A stretch of DNA of 64,000 nucleotides from Candidatus Eremiobacter antarcticus (GTDB taxonomy: Bacteria; Vulcanimicrobiota; Vulcanimicrobiia; Eremiobacterales; Eremiobacteraceae). The stretch is taken from positions 292,004-356,003 of the forward strand of contig QHBK01000003.1 of assembly GCA_003244105.1 (NCBI GenBank). The letters run 5' to 3'. Below the pieces are notes generated by a model. It had not been told where the DNA came from, ran no database searches, and saw nothing but the letters and a program-made list of their open reading frames with translations. Of this stretch, positions 1-7,758 are shown piece after piece (positions within the stretch are counted from its first letter, which is position 1; the number at the start of each line of letters is the position of its first letter). Both the position numbers and the translations under genes were made by a program.

Positions 1-40
1 GAAGTCACCGGACAGACTCTAACACAAAAAAATGTCATCA

Positions 41-70
41 TTGACAAGACGGAGTGTCGGCCTCTATCAA
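41..70 (+). promoter_or_regulatory. Candidate promoter of the tRNA-Leu gene
   Basis: A perfect -35 hexamer TTGACA (41-46) is followed after 18 bp by TATCAA (65-70), which matches the -10 consensus at 4 of 6 positions. Transcription would begin around 77-78, directly at the 5' end of the tRNA (79). The placement supports a sigma-70-type promoter. Not tested. Confidence 0.55.
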
Positions 71-78
71 AACCTCAT

Positions 79-162
79 GCCCTGGTGGCGGAATTGGTAG
101 ACGCGCTGGTTTCAGGTATCAGTGGCTGCAAGGCCATAGGGGTTCGAGTCCCTTCCAGGGCA
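79..162 (+). tRNA. tRNA-Leu (anticodon CAG)
   Basis: The acceptor arm GCCCTGG (79-85) pairs with CCAGGGC (155-161), with discriminator A at 162. The D-loop carries the GGTAGACGC typical of tRNA-Leu, the anticodon stem closes a TTCAGGT loop giving anticodon CAG, a long variable arm is present as expected for a class II tRNA, and the T arm has GGTTCGAGTCC. The 3' CCA is not encoded. The tRNA ends 44 bp before glutamate dehydrogenase. Confidence 0.96.
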
Positions 163-206
163 GCTTGAGAAACGCGCGTGTCCTGCATCGTCTTTGGAGG
201 AGCCGC

Positions 207-1481
207 ATGTCATCCACATTGGATCGGTCCGCCGTACAGTCATCGCTGAACGTCTGGCAAATGGCCCAGCGTCAGCTCGATGACATCGCGAGCATCATCG
301 GTTTGGACGCGTCGATCCATGCCTACTTGCGAGAACCCAAGCGGGCCCTGATCGTGTCCGTTCCGGTGCGCATGGACTCCGGAGCCATCAAGGTGTTCGA
401 AGGGTACCGCGTCCAGCACAACATGGCGCGCGGACCGGCTAAGGGGGGCATCCGGTTCCATCCAGACGTGACAATCGATGAAGTGAAAGCGCTCGCGATG
501 TGGATGACCTGGAAGTGCGCGTTGGTCAACATCCCGTTCGGCGGCGCTAAGGGCGGCGTCATCTGCGACGCCAAGAATATGTCTATGCAAGAGCTCGAAA
601 ATCTCACACGCCGATTCACCTCGGAGATCTCGATCATCATCGGCCCCGAGAAAGACATCCCAGCTCCGGACGTCTACACGACGCCACAGATCATGGCGTG
701 GATCATGGACACCTTTTCGATGCAGAAGGGCTATTCGATTCCCGGCGTCGTGACGGGCAAGCCCATCGCGATCGGCGGCTCGCTCGGGCGCGACAAAGCG
801 ACCGCGCGCGGCTGCTTGTACGTCGTGCAAGAAGCGATGAAAGAACTGGGGTTGAGCGATGGTGCGCGCGTTGCGATCCAAGGGTTCGGCAACGCGGGAC
901 TCAACGCTGCCGAACTCATGCTGGAAGCGGGCTACAAGATCGTCGCCGTCTCCGACAGCCGGGGGGGCGTGGCCAACACCGACGGTTTGGACGTCCAGAA
1001 AATCGTCGCGCACAAGGCCGAGACCGGGAGCGTCGTGGGATTTTCCGGCGGGGAGCAGATCAGCAACAAGGATGTGCTGGAATACGATTGCGACGTGCTC
1101 ATCCCCGCCGCGCTGGAAAAAGTGATCACGGCGGAAAACGCCCCGCGCATCAAAGCGAAGATCATCGCCGAAGCGGCCAACGGCCCCACCATGCCGGAAG
1201 CGGACGAGATCCTGCAGGAACGCGGCATCATGGTATTGCCCGACATCCTCGCGAACGCCGGCGGCGTCACGGTCTCGTACTTCGAGTGGGTGCAAGACCT
1301 TCAAGAGAACTTCTGGGAAGAGCAGACGGTCAATGACCGCCTGCGCATCATCATGGTGCGCGCGTTTCGCGAGACCCTCGAGCGCGCCAAGAAATACAAC
1401 GTCAACATGCGGCGCGGCGCCTACGCTGTCGCAGTCGGCCGGGTAGCAGAAGCGACGAGTCTGCGCGGCGTCTACCCTTAG
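207..1481 (+). CDS. gdhA: Glutamate dehydrogenase (Glu/Leu/Phe/Val dehydrogenase family)
   Basis: This enzyme reversibly deaminates glutamate to 2-oxoglutarate and ammonia in the cytoplasm, linking carbon and nitrogen metabolism. The 424-residue product has the family length. It shows the GPAKGG substrate-binding loop (Lys79), Lys103, the catalytic lysine in FGGAKGG (Lys115), an IPAPDVYT segment and a Rossmann GFGNAG motif. The open frame extends upstream through the tRNA to 54, but ATG 207 is preceded by GGAGGAG (196-202), and homologous N-termini begin here. The stop interlocks with the stop of the convergent pqqE (TTAG, 1478-1481). NAD versus NADP use cannot be decided. Confidence 0.95.
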   Translation: MSSTLDRSAVQSSLNVWQMAQRQLDDIASIIGLDASIHAYLREPKRALIVSVPVRMDSGAIKVFEGYRVQHNMARGPAKGGIRFHPDVTIDEVKALAMWMTWKCALVNIPFGGAKGGVICDAKNMSMQELENLTRRFTSEISIIIGPEKDIPAPDVYTTPQIMAWIMDTFSMQKGYSIPGVVTGKPIAIGGSLGRDKATARGCLYVVQEAMKELGLSDGARVAIQGFGNAGLNAAELMLEAGYKIVAVSDSRGGVANTDGLDVQKIVAHKAETGSVVGFSGGEQISNKDVLEYDCDVLIPAALEKVITAENAPRIKAKIIAEAANGPTMPEADEILQERGIMVLPDILANAGGVTVSYFEWVQDLQENFWEEQTVNDRLRIIMVRAFRETLERAKKYNVNMRRGAYAVAVGRVAEATSLRGVYP

Positions 1482-2608
1482 GGCACGGGCTGGCGCTGGA
1501 AGCGCCTGGGCACAAACCCGTTCTCGCGGGGGTCCACTGCGGGGTGTTCGTCCTCGACTCTCAAGGCTTCGATTGCGTCGCGCCTGGGCGAGAGGGAGCA
1601 GGCGGGGTCGGTGACGGCCGCATCGCCCGTCAACAAAAAGGCTTGGCACCGGCACCCGCCCCAGTCGACTTCCCGCCGGGCACATGATCTGCAAGGCTCG
1701 GGCATCCACGACGTCCCACGGTAGGCGTTGAACGCTTCCGAATGGGACCATATCCACTCGAGCGATGCATCGGTCACCGCGTCGAAGTGAAGGGACGTGA
1801 TGGCGGCCGCGGCCGGGCAAGGAAAAACGCGTCCGTCCGGAGCGACCGTGAGGAACTGCCGCGCCCAGCCGTTCATGCACGGCTTTGGGAACAGCTCGTA
1901 GTAGTCCGCCAGCACGTGGGTTATCTCCATCCGTCCACGCAGGCGCTCTCGCGCGAGGTCGATGGTCGTGCGCGCCCGCTCCACTTGCGCCCGCGACGGA
2001 ACGATGGCAAAGCGGTTCTTGAAGGCCCAGCCATAGAATTGCGTATTCGCGAGTTCCAGCCGTTTCACGCCGATCGTCTCGGCGAAGGCGATGATATCGG
2101 CCACTTCATCGATGTTGTGGCGGTGCAGAACGCAGTTCAACGTCAGCGCGACGTCGCGGCTGGCGACGCGGCGCAGGACTTCGGCCTTTTTCTCGTGGAC
2201 GCGCGTGCCCGCGATATAGTCTGCGAGCGCAGCATGTGCGGCCTGCACGCTGATCTGCACGTGATCCAAACCGGCGCTTAGCAATTCATCCAGCAACGCG
2301 TCGGTCAAGAACGTGCCTTGGGTGATGAGATTGGTGTAGAGTTCCTTGGAGCGGGCATGCGATACCAGTGCGCACAGCTCGCGCGGCCGCAGCGTCGGTT
2401 CGCCTCCCGAGAAATGGACGTGGACGATTCCCATGGCCGCTGCCTCATCGAGCACGCGCGCCCAGGTCTCCACGTCGAGCTCCCGCGCATAGCTGCCCAA
2501 GTCCAAAGGATTGTAGCAATACGGACACTGGAGGTTGCAGCGGTAGGTGAGCTCGGCCAAAAGTGAAAGGGGCCGGCATTCCACCGCCTTTATTGCGTCC
2601 ACGATCAA
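1478..2608 (-). CDS. pqqE: PqqE, PqqA peptide cyclase (radical SAM)
   Basis: PqqE forms the carbon-carbon cross-link between Glu and Tyr of the PqqA peptide, the first chemical step of PQQ synthesis, and works with PqqD. The radical-SAM motif CNLQCPYC (Cys24, 28, 31 from the chosen start) is intact. A cysteine-rich C-terminal SPASM region follows, with CMNGW, an FPCP and a cluster of four or more cysteines near the end. A TTG start at 2608 gives a 4-nt TTGA overlap with the pqqD stop, like the other couplings of this operon, and 376 residues. A GTG at 2644 is an upstream alternative. It is the last gene of the minus-strand pqqABCDE operon. Confidence 0.93.
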   Translation of the reverse strand: MIVDAIKAVECRPLSLLAELTYRCNLQCPYCYNPLDLGSYARELDVETWARVLDEAAAMGIVHVHFSGGEPTLRPRELCALVSHARSKELYTNLITQGTFLTDALLDELLSAGLDHVQISVQAAHAALADYIAGTRVHEKKAEVLRRVASRDVALTLNCVLHRHNIDEVADIIAFAETIGVKRLELANTQFYGWAFKNRFAIVPSRAQVERARTTIDLARERLRGRMEITHVLADYYELFPKPCMNGWARQFLTVAPDGRVFPCPAAAAITSLHFDAVTDASLEWIWSHSEAFNAYRGTSWMPEPCRSCARREVDWGGCRCQAFLLTGDAAVTDPACSLSPRRDAIEALRVEDEHPAVDPRENGFVPRRFQRQPVP

Positions 2609-2889
2609 GGCAGAGCGGCCTTGTCGCCCACGACGAGCCAGCACTTCGCCGCTAAACGCTGCAAAAGAGTTTGCACGTCCGAAGACATTGACTGCAGATC
2701 GAGCGCGGTGCGTTCGGAGAGCTCAAGGGTGATTTCTTCCACAGTCCGTTTCCCGTCGATCAGCTCCACGATGGCCGAGGCGGAACTGTTGAGCTCGACC
2801 ACACCCTCCGGCACGAGCAGGGTTCCGGCGCTGTTCGCCGAGCGTCGAAAACGGCAGCCGCGGGCCAACGCTGGGGTTGCAGAGTTCAT
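2605..2889 (-). CDS. pqqD: PqqD, PqqA-binding chaperone
   Basis: A small 94-residue protein of the PqqD/RRE fold that binds the PqqA peptide and presents it to PqqE. Recognisable family features are the LLVPEGVVELN segment, LIDGKRTVEEI and a C-terminal helix ending near DVQTLLQRL. ATG 2889 overlaps the pqqC stop by 4 nt (ATGA), so translational coupling is likely. The open frame continues far upstream, but only this start matches the family length. Confidence 0.93.
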   Translation of the reverse strand: MNSATPALARGCRFRRSANSAGTLLVPEGVVELNSSASAIVELIDGKRTVEEITLELSERTALDLQSMSSDVQTLLQRLAAKCWLVVGDKAALP

Positions 2890-3620
2890 GATTCCTGCGG
2901 GCCGGTCGTTCCGGCGCCATATGCCAAGAGAATCGCATCGAGCATCGCCCACAGCACATCGCATTTGAATTCCAAAGCTCTCACGCAGGCGTCTTTCAGC
3001 TCCGGCGTGGTGGCGAAAGCGCGCACCCACTCCAACGCCGACTCGGCGTCGCGGGGCGCCAGCTGCAGACGCTTGCGGAAATACTGCAATCCGCGTTCGT
3101 CTATCCAAGGATACTTCTCCACGAGCGCGTCGATGCGTTGCGACATCAGATCGGGCGCGAACAGCTCGGTGAGCGACGAAGCCACCGCAACGACCCATGG
3201 CTGCGTTCGTGCAAACGTCACGTAGCCGTCGACGGCGAATCGCGTGGCCGGCAGCAAGAGCGACTCCTGCATCACATCGCGTTCGTCAAGCCCCACCGCG
3301 CGAGCGAGCGCTAACCACGACTCGATGCCGCCGCCGCCGTGCTCCAGCGTTCCGTCGTGGTCGAGGATGCGCCTGATCCAAACTCGGCGCCGCTCGCGAT
3401 CGGGCAGATTCGAAAGAATGGCGGCGTCTTTGATGGGAATGCTTTTCTGGTAGTAATATCGATTCGCGACCCAACCGCGCAACTGCGCCGGCGTCAAGAC
3501 GCCCGCGTGCATCTTCAGGTGGAACGGGTGCTTGTCGTGATAGCGCGCTGCGCCGACGGCGCGCAAGCGATCCAGAAGATCGCCGGTTTCAGAGAAACGT
3601 TCCGCTTCACGAGTGGCCAT
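2886..3620 (-). CDS. pqqC: PqqC, pyrroloquinoline-quinone synthase
   Basis: A cofactorless oxidase that carries out the final ring closure and eight-electron oxidation giving PQQ. The 244-residue protein has the all-helical PqqC/heme-oxygenase-like signature, seen in RYHDKHPFH, a WVANRYYYQ segment, IPIKDAAI and a DHDG loop. ATG 3620 follows the family N-terminus (MATREAERF). A further ATG 48 nt upstream would add an unusual tail. The gene overlaps the end of pqqB by 14 nt. Confidence 0.95.
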   Translation of the reverse strand: MATREAERFSETGDLLDRLRAVGAARYHDKHPFHLKMHAGVLTPAQLRGWVANRYYYQKSIPIKDAAILSNLPDRERRRVWIRRILDHDGTLEHGGGGIESWLALARAVGLDERDVMQESLLLPATRFAVDGYVTFARTQPWVVAVASSLTELFAPDLMSQRIDALVEKYPWIDERGLQYFRKRLQLAPRDAESALEWVRAFATTPELKDACVRALEFKCDVLWAMLDAILLAYGAGTTGPQES

Positions 3621-4506
3621 CGAGGTCGATCTCCAAACCATCCAGGGCGACGGCAAAACCGCCCTCACGCAATTCCCGGGAAGCCGCTGACGACGGATCG
3701 AGGAGCGGGTTCGAATTGTTTACGTGCGTGTAATACCGGTGCTCGGCCGGAATGCCGGCCGCGACGGCAAGGGAGCCGTCCGGTCCGCCGACGGGGGCAT
3801 GACCCATCGCGCGTGCGGTGCGCCGCCCGAGGCCGAGATCGATCAGTTCACCGTCGCTCCAACAGGTTCCGTCCAGAAACACTGCGTCCGCCGACCGCGC
3901 TTGCCGCAAAAGCTCGGCGCTCAGCTCGAGAAAAATGGGGGCATAGAGCAGCCGCTTGCCACCGCCCTCGATAAGATAAGCGACAGTGGCTCCATCCAGC
4001 GCCTGGGAGCCAGCGTACGACGGCAGCAGCCCGGGTACGGCGATCGCCTTGACGTGCAACCCCGGAACAGGCAATGTGACGGTTGCGACGTCTGCGGTCG
4101 CCTCAAACGCGTGCCACTCCTTGCCGCCGCGGCGCAGCGGCTCGAACATGGGGTTGCAGCACACCGTCTCGCGGACCACATCAGTGGAGTAGATATGAAG
4201 AACGTCTGCCTGGCGGAATTCAAGCAGCCCGGCCACATGATCGATGTTCGCATCCGTCAGGACCACGGCCGCGAAGGGCGTCGCGCGTGGCTTGCTTGGC
4301 TGCATATTCGCAGACCTGGCCAGCTGCAATCGTATGTCTGTTGTGACATTGACGAGCGTCCAGTTGATGCGGTCGCCGCTCACGGCGATCGATGCCTGCA
4401 GCCTATACGGCGCTCTGCCTTCGCGCGCGGCTTGGCAGTTCGAGCAGCCGCAGTTCCACTGCGGCACTCCGCCGCCGGCGGCGCTTCCTAAAACTTTAAC
4501 GATCAT
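3607..4506 (-). CDS. pqqB: PqqB, PQQ biosynthesis protein (metallo-beta-lactamase fold)
   Basis: PqqB belongs to the metallo-beta-lactamase superfamily and is proposed to act as a hydroxylase on the cross-linked Glu-Tyr product. The 299-residue protein begins with the diagnostic VLGSAAGGGVPQWNC, followed by two further cysteines (GCSNC). The metal-site segment is LTDANIDHVAGLL, the PqqB form of the usual HxHxDH. A conserved YTHVNNSNP stretch lies near the C-terminus. It is the first large gene after pqqA, from which it is separated by a perfect hairpin. Confidence 0.95.
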   Translation of the reverse strand: MIVKVLGSAAGGGVPQWNCGCSNCQAAREGRAPYRLQASIAVSGDRINWTLVNVTTDIRLQLARSANMQPSKPRATPFAAVVLTDANIDHVAGLLEFRQADVLHIYSTDVVRETVCCNPMFEPLRRGGKEWHAFEATADVATVTLPVPGLHVKAIAVPGLLPSYAGSQALDGATVAYLIEGGGKRLLYAPIFLELSAELLRQARSADAVFLDGTCWSDGELIDLGLGRRTARAMGHAPVGGPDGSLAVAAGIPAEHRYYTHVNNSNPLLDPSSAASRELREGGFAVALDGLEIDLDGHS

Positions 4507-4524
4507 GGAGCCCGGAAAACACTC

Positions 4525-4547
4525 AAGCCACAGCGCAGCTGTGGCTT
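4525..4547 (-). promoter_or_regulatory. Perfect hairpin between pqqA and pqqB
   Basis: AAGCCACAGC (4525-4534) and GCTGTGGCTT (4538-4547) form a 10-bp perfect stem with a 3-nt loop, 27 bp after the pqqA stop and 18 bp before the pqqB start. On the minus strand only a short GTGTTTT follows it, so it resembles an RNA-processing site, stabiliser or partial attenuator more than a strong terminator. In studied PQQ clusters pqqA is expressed far above pqqBCDE. This hairpin could produce that difference here. Confidence 0.65.
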
Positions 4548-4573
4548 AGTGCGTCATCGAAGCAGTACGGGTG

Positions 4574-4657
4574 TTAGCGGTCTACGTCGTCTCCCAGATA
4601 CGCCGTCACTTCGGCGCCGAGAGGGATGTGTTGAAAATCGGGTTTCTCCCAGCTCAT
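4574..4657 (-). CDS. pqqA: PqqA, PQQ precursor peptide
   Basis: A 27-codon gene whose product supplies the Glu and Tyr that become PQQ. It reads MSWEKPDF, then PLGAEVTAYLG, and ends DDVDR. Glu16 and Tyr20 hold the invariant E-x3-Y spacing at the usual residue numbers, and Trp3 and Pro6 match other PqqA peptides. A GAGGGAG ribosome-binding site lies about 11 nt upstream of the ATG. The position directly before pqqB on the same strand fits the canonical pqqABCDE order. Its size means automatic gene calling can easily miss it. Confidence 0.93.
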   Translation of the reverse strand: MSWEKPDFQHIPLGAEVTAYLGDDVDR

Positions 4658-5034
4658 TCGATTATTTCTCCCTCATGGAAAACCAAGGCTGTTTGCCCGG
4701 TACAGACCTTTCTTCGAGCTTGGGCCGCCTCCTTTGTATGCTCTTGCGCATCCGATCCAAGAAACTGACAGGCGTCTCGCTAAAGCCATTCGTTTGCCGG
4801 AGGGGAAAAGCCGCATTTTGAAAAGAACTTCAGCTTCCCCAAATGGGGAACCGCAGGGCTTTACTATAGCAAAGATGCGCACGGTTGCTCTCTGAAATAG
4901 GTCATCGCGATTTGGGAAAACGCGATGCCATGTCCGTGGTGCTTCGTGGTGGTTTTATGAATCAGTGCATGCATGGGTGTCCACGCATTGCACCTCTTAT
5001 GTGTGGACGCGCGAGCGTCTGGGGGAGAGAGACG
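4658..5034. promoter_or_regulatory. Divergent control region between pqqA and xoxF
   Basis: This 377-bp gene-free stretch must hold the promoters of both C1 operons. Visible elements are a perfect inverted repeat TTCCCC-AAAT-GGGGAA (4835-4850), a near-palindrome CTTTACTATAGCAAAG (4859-4874) containing the only TATA-like hexamer on the plus strand, and a direct repeat CGTGGTG at 4935-4941 and 4945-4951, exactly one helical turn apart. A hairpin lies in the presumed xoxF leader (listed separately). On the minus strand TTGGAT-N16-TACAAA is a weak pqqA promoter candidate. No element is certain. Confidence 0.5.
4979..5008 (+). promoter_or_regulatory. Hairpin in the xoxF 5' leader
   Basis: GTCCACGCAT (4979-4988) pairs with ATGTGTGGAC (4999-5008) over 10 bp, including one G-T pair, around a 10-nt loop. 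It ends 26 nt before the xoxF ATG and upstream of the GGGGAG ribosome-binding site. It could stabilise the mRNA or bind a regulator. As DNA it is also a possible operator half-site pair. Confidence 0.4.
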
Positions 5035-6792
5035 ATGAAGGGGAGACGATTGTGGCTTTGGGCGGCGGCGATGTTCGCGTGCACGCTGCTCGCTCCGAGC
5101 TTGGGGCGGACGGATGCTCTCGACACGCTGTCGCAGGACAAAAACCAATGGGTGATGCCCAGTCAGAACTATTCGAATCATCGGTACAGTAAACTCGACG
5201 AGATCAACACCGAAAACGTCAAGAATCTGAAAGTTGCCTGGACGATGTCCACGGGCGCTTTGCGCGGCCACGAGGGCCAGCCGCTCGTGGTAGGCGACAC
5301 GATGTATTTCCAGAGCGCCTATCCCAACCACGTGTACGCCGTGGACCTCAGCGACTACCACATCAAGTGGCAGTACACGCCGCGCCAGGACGAATTCGCC
5401 GTGGCGGTCGCCTGCTGCGACCTGGTCAACCGCGGCGTCGGTTATGCGAACGGCAAGATCATCGAGGACGCGCTCGACGGCCAGGTGATCGCGCTGGACG
5501 CGCAGACCGGCAAGGTGCTTTGGAAGGCCAAGAATGCCGATCCCAAGCTTGGCCAGACCCTCACCAGCGCGCCGCTGATCGTGCACAACAAAGTCATCGT
5601 GGGCGTTTCCGGCGGTGAGTTCGGCGTGCGCGGATACCTGACGGCCTATGACCTCAACACCGGAAAGCGAGTCTGGCGCGCTTACAGCATGGGACCGGAC
5701 AGCGATGTGCTGATCGGATCCAGCTTCCACGGCCCACGCAATGCCGGCACGAGCACGTGGCGCGGCGAAGACTGGAAGCTTGGCGGCGGCACGACCTGGG
5801 GCTGGTATTCGTACGACCCCAATCTGAATCTGCTCTACTACGGAACCGGCAACCCCGGCACGTGGAATCCTTCGCAGCGTCCGGGTGACAACAAGTGGTC
5901 GATGACGATTTTCGCCCGCAACCCCGACACCGGCCAAGCGGTGTGGGGTTACCAGATGACGCCACATGACGCTTGGGACTACGACGGCGTCAACGAGATG
6001 ATCTTGGCCTCGCTCAACGTGACCCCTACGGATCCCGTACCCGCGCTCGTGCACTTCGACCGCAACGGCTATGCGTACGAGCTCGACCGGCGCACGGGCA
6101 AAGTGCTGCTGGCCAAGCCGTTCGACCCGTCGGTGAACTGGGCGAAAGGCATCGACAAGAACGGCCGCCCGATCGTCGACCCGTCCAAAGAGACAAAGGC
6201 GGGCGTGAACGTGAAGAACATCTGCCCGGCGGCCATGGGCAACAAGGACGAGCAGCCTGCATCCTACGACGAGCAGACCGGCATGTTCATCGTGCCCACC
6301 AACCACAATTGCATGGATTACCAAGCCTTCGCGGTCAAATACAAAGCCGGGTTCCCGTACGTCGGCGCAATCGTGTTGATGTACCCGGGCCCTGGCAACT
6401 ATCGCGGTGCCGTGATCGCATGGGATCCCGTCAAGGGTGAGATCGCATGGAGTGACCACGAGCGCTTCCCGGCATGGAGCGGCGTGTTGACGACTGCGGG
6501 CGGCCTTGCATTCTACGGCACCATGGACGGCTGGTTAAAGGCCGTGGATGCAAAGGACGGCAAGCTGATGTGGAAGTTCCACGTGCCGTCGGGCATCATC
6601 GGCAACCCGATGACCTACATGCATGACGGCAAACAATACGTGGCAGTGCTCACCGGCGTCGGCGGCTGGGCCGCCTTGGGACTGGCTGCGGGCTTGACTG
6701 AGCCGACTGCGGGCCTGGGCGCGGTCAATGCCGCACAAGACCTCAAGAACTACACGAGCCTGGGCGGCACGCTCATGGTGTTCTCACTCTAG
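5035..6792 (+). CDS. xoxF: XoxF-type lanthanide-dependent methanol dehydrogenase
   Basis: A periplasmic PQQ quinoprotein oxidising methanol, using a rare-earth ion rather than calcium. The 585-residue protein has an N-terminal signal peptide, the adjacent disulfide cysteines CC (127-128), a GGEFGVRG metal-ligand segment (Glu195), GTGNPGTWNP (Asn273) and the diagnostic D-x-D in HDAWDYDG (Asp315 catalytic, Asp317 the extra lanthanide ligand that is Ala in MxaF). Beta-propeller W motifs recur, such as GKVLWKAK and GEIAWSD. ATG 5035 is preceded by GGGGAG and gives a good signal peptide. An in-frame upstream extension to 4885 lacks support. No MxaI-like small subunit is nearby, consistent with XoxF. 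Confidence 0.96.
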   Translation: MKGRRLWLWAAAMFACTLLAPSLGRTDALDTLSQDKNQWVMPSQNYSNHRYSKLDEINTENVKNLKVAWTMSTGALRGHEGQPLVVGDTMYFQSAYPNHVYAVDLSDYHIKWQYTPRQDEFAVAVACCDLVNRGVGYANGKIIEDALDGQVIALDAQTGKVLWKAKNADPKLGQTLTSAPLIVHNKVIVGVSGGEFGVRGYLTAYDLNTGKRVWRAYSMGPDSDVLIGSSFHGPRNAGTSTWRGEDWKLGGGTTWGWYSYDPNLNLLYYGTGNPGTWNPSQRPGDNKWSMTIFARNPDTGQAVWGYQMTPHDAWDYDGVNEMILASLNVTPTDPVPALVHFDRNGYAYELDRRTGKVLLAKPFDPSVNWAKGIDKNGRPIVDPSKETKAGVNVKNICPAAMGNKDEQPASYDEQTGMFIVPTNHNCMDYQAFAVKYKAGFPYVGAIVLMYPGPGNYRGAVIAWDPVKGEIAWSDHERFPAWSGVLTTAGGLAFYGTMDGWLKAVDAKDGKLMWKFHVPSGIIGNPMTYMHDGKQYVAVLTGVGGWAALGLAAGLTEPTAGLGAVNAAQDLKNYTSLGGTLMVFSL

Positions 6793-6803
6793 GAAGGGCA
6801 CCT

Positions 6804-6847
6804 AGCCCCGGTGCCGGCGCATACCGGCATCGGGGCTTTCTTATCTT
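6804..6847 (+). terminator. Rho-independent terminator after xoxF
   Basis: A 14-bp stem (6804-6817 with 6824-6837, one G-T pair) closes a 6-nt loop and is followed by TTCTTATCTT. It lies 12 bp after the xoxF stop but only 15 bp before the xoxJ start, so xoxJ and the cytochrome gene would depend on read-through or a separate promoter. Confidence 0.85.
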
Positions 6848-6862
6848 CGGAAAGCGGTTGGA

Positions 6863-7723
6863 ATGACCCTAACAGCTGTGTCCGCAGCATCGGCTCGTAG
6901 CGCGGTCGCGCTGGCGCTGACGCTCACCGTTTGGGCGGCGATGTTTCCGGCTGCGGCCCATGCCGCGGCCTTGCGGGTGTGCGCCGACCCGAACTACCTG
7001 CCGTACTCGAATCAGGCGCGGCAGGGCTGGGAGAACAAAGTCGCCGCCGCGGTCGCCAAAGACCTCGGTGAAAGCCTGTCATACACGTGGGCGACGACGC
7101 GCGGAACGGGCGGATGGGACCAGTTCATCCACGACACGCTGAACGCCGGCAAATGCGATGTTGTGATGAATGTGCCGTACGCCAATCAGGCGCTGCTGAC
7201 GTCAGACCCTTACTACATCTCCTCGTACGTCTTCGTTTTCGACAAGCGCAAGAACTACGACCTCAGATCGTTGGATTCGTCGATCTTGCAGCGCGTCAAG
7301 ATCGGTTATGAATCTGACACGCCGCCGGAGAGCGGGCTCAAGCTGCGCGGCATCTTGTTGGGTGCGGTGCCCTTCGATATCGGCGGCACGGAAGGCCAGT
7401 CGCCTGCGGTCATGCTCGATGCGGTTCGCAGCAACCATATCCAGGTCGGCATAACCTGGGAGCCGGCGGTGGGCTATTTCCTGAAGAATCGCTACTCGCA
7501 GCTGGCCGTAGTGCCGGTCCCGAACTCGCGCGGGCGTGGCACACCCGAGCAATACATCTTCCCGATGTCGATGGGCGTTCGCCAGAACGATCAAGCGTTG
7601 AAAAAACGTTTGAATCAGGTCATCGCCCGCCACAAGAGCCAGCTTGTCTCCATCCTGGATCAGTATGGCGTCAAGCTCTACCGCCCCAACGTGGATCCCT
7701 ACGGAAGCCAAGACCAACAGTGA
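6863..7723 (+). CDS. xoxJ: XoxJ, periplasmic binding protein of the methanol dehydrogenase system
   Basis: A 286-residue member of the quinoprotein dehydrogenase-associated solute-binding family (MxaJ/XoxJ), thought to assist maturation or activation of the dehydrogenase. It has a signal peptide of about 35 residues ending in AHAA, then LRVCADPNYLPYSN, a GWENKVAAAVAKDLG segment and LNAGKCDVVMNVPYA, all typical of this family. The context directly after xoxF and before a cytochrome matches the xoxFJG arrangement. The start lies just beyond the xoxF terminator. Confidence 0.92.
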   Translation: MTLTAVSAASARSAVALALTLTVWAAMFPAAAHAAALRVCADPNYLPYSNQARQGWENKVAAAVAKDLGESLSYTWATTRGTGGWDQFIHDTLNAGKCDVVMNVPYANQALLTSDPYYISSYVFVFDKRKNYDLRSLDSSILQRVKIGYESDTPPESGLKLRGILLGAVPFDIGGTEGQSPAVMLDAVRSNHIQVGITWEPAVGYFLKNRYSQLAVVPVPNSRGRGTPEQYIFPMSMGVRQNDQALKKRLNQVIARHKSQLVSILDQYGVKLYRPNVDPYGSQDQQ

Positions 7724-7758
7724 TGCGACAGGGTGCGTGAAGAGAGAATGATGAGACG

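Noticed and set aside
240-1880. A 546-codon minus-strand open frame covering gdhA and part of pqqE
   Set aside because: It is antisense to the well-conserved gdhA and pqqE genes, and its translation is low-complexity Arg/His/Asp-rich, as expected of a GC-rich shadow frame.
4549-4821. Plus-strand 90-codon frame in the pqqA-xoxF gap
   Set aside because: It is antisense to pqqA, has no clear ribosome-binding site and no recognisable motif.
4864-6459. A 531-codon minus-strand open frame opposite xoxF
   Set aside because: The translation is rich in Val, Arg and His with no family motif, and it lies wholly antisense to xoxF. GC-rich codon bias explains it.
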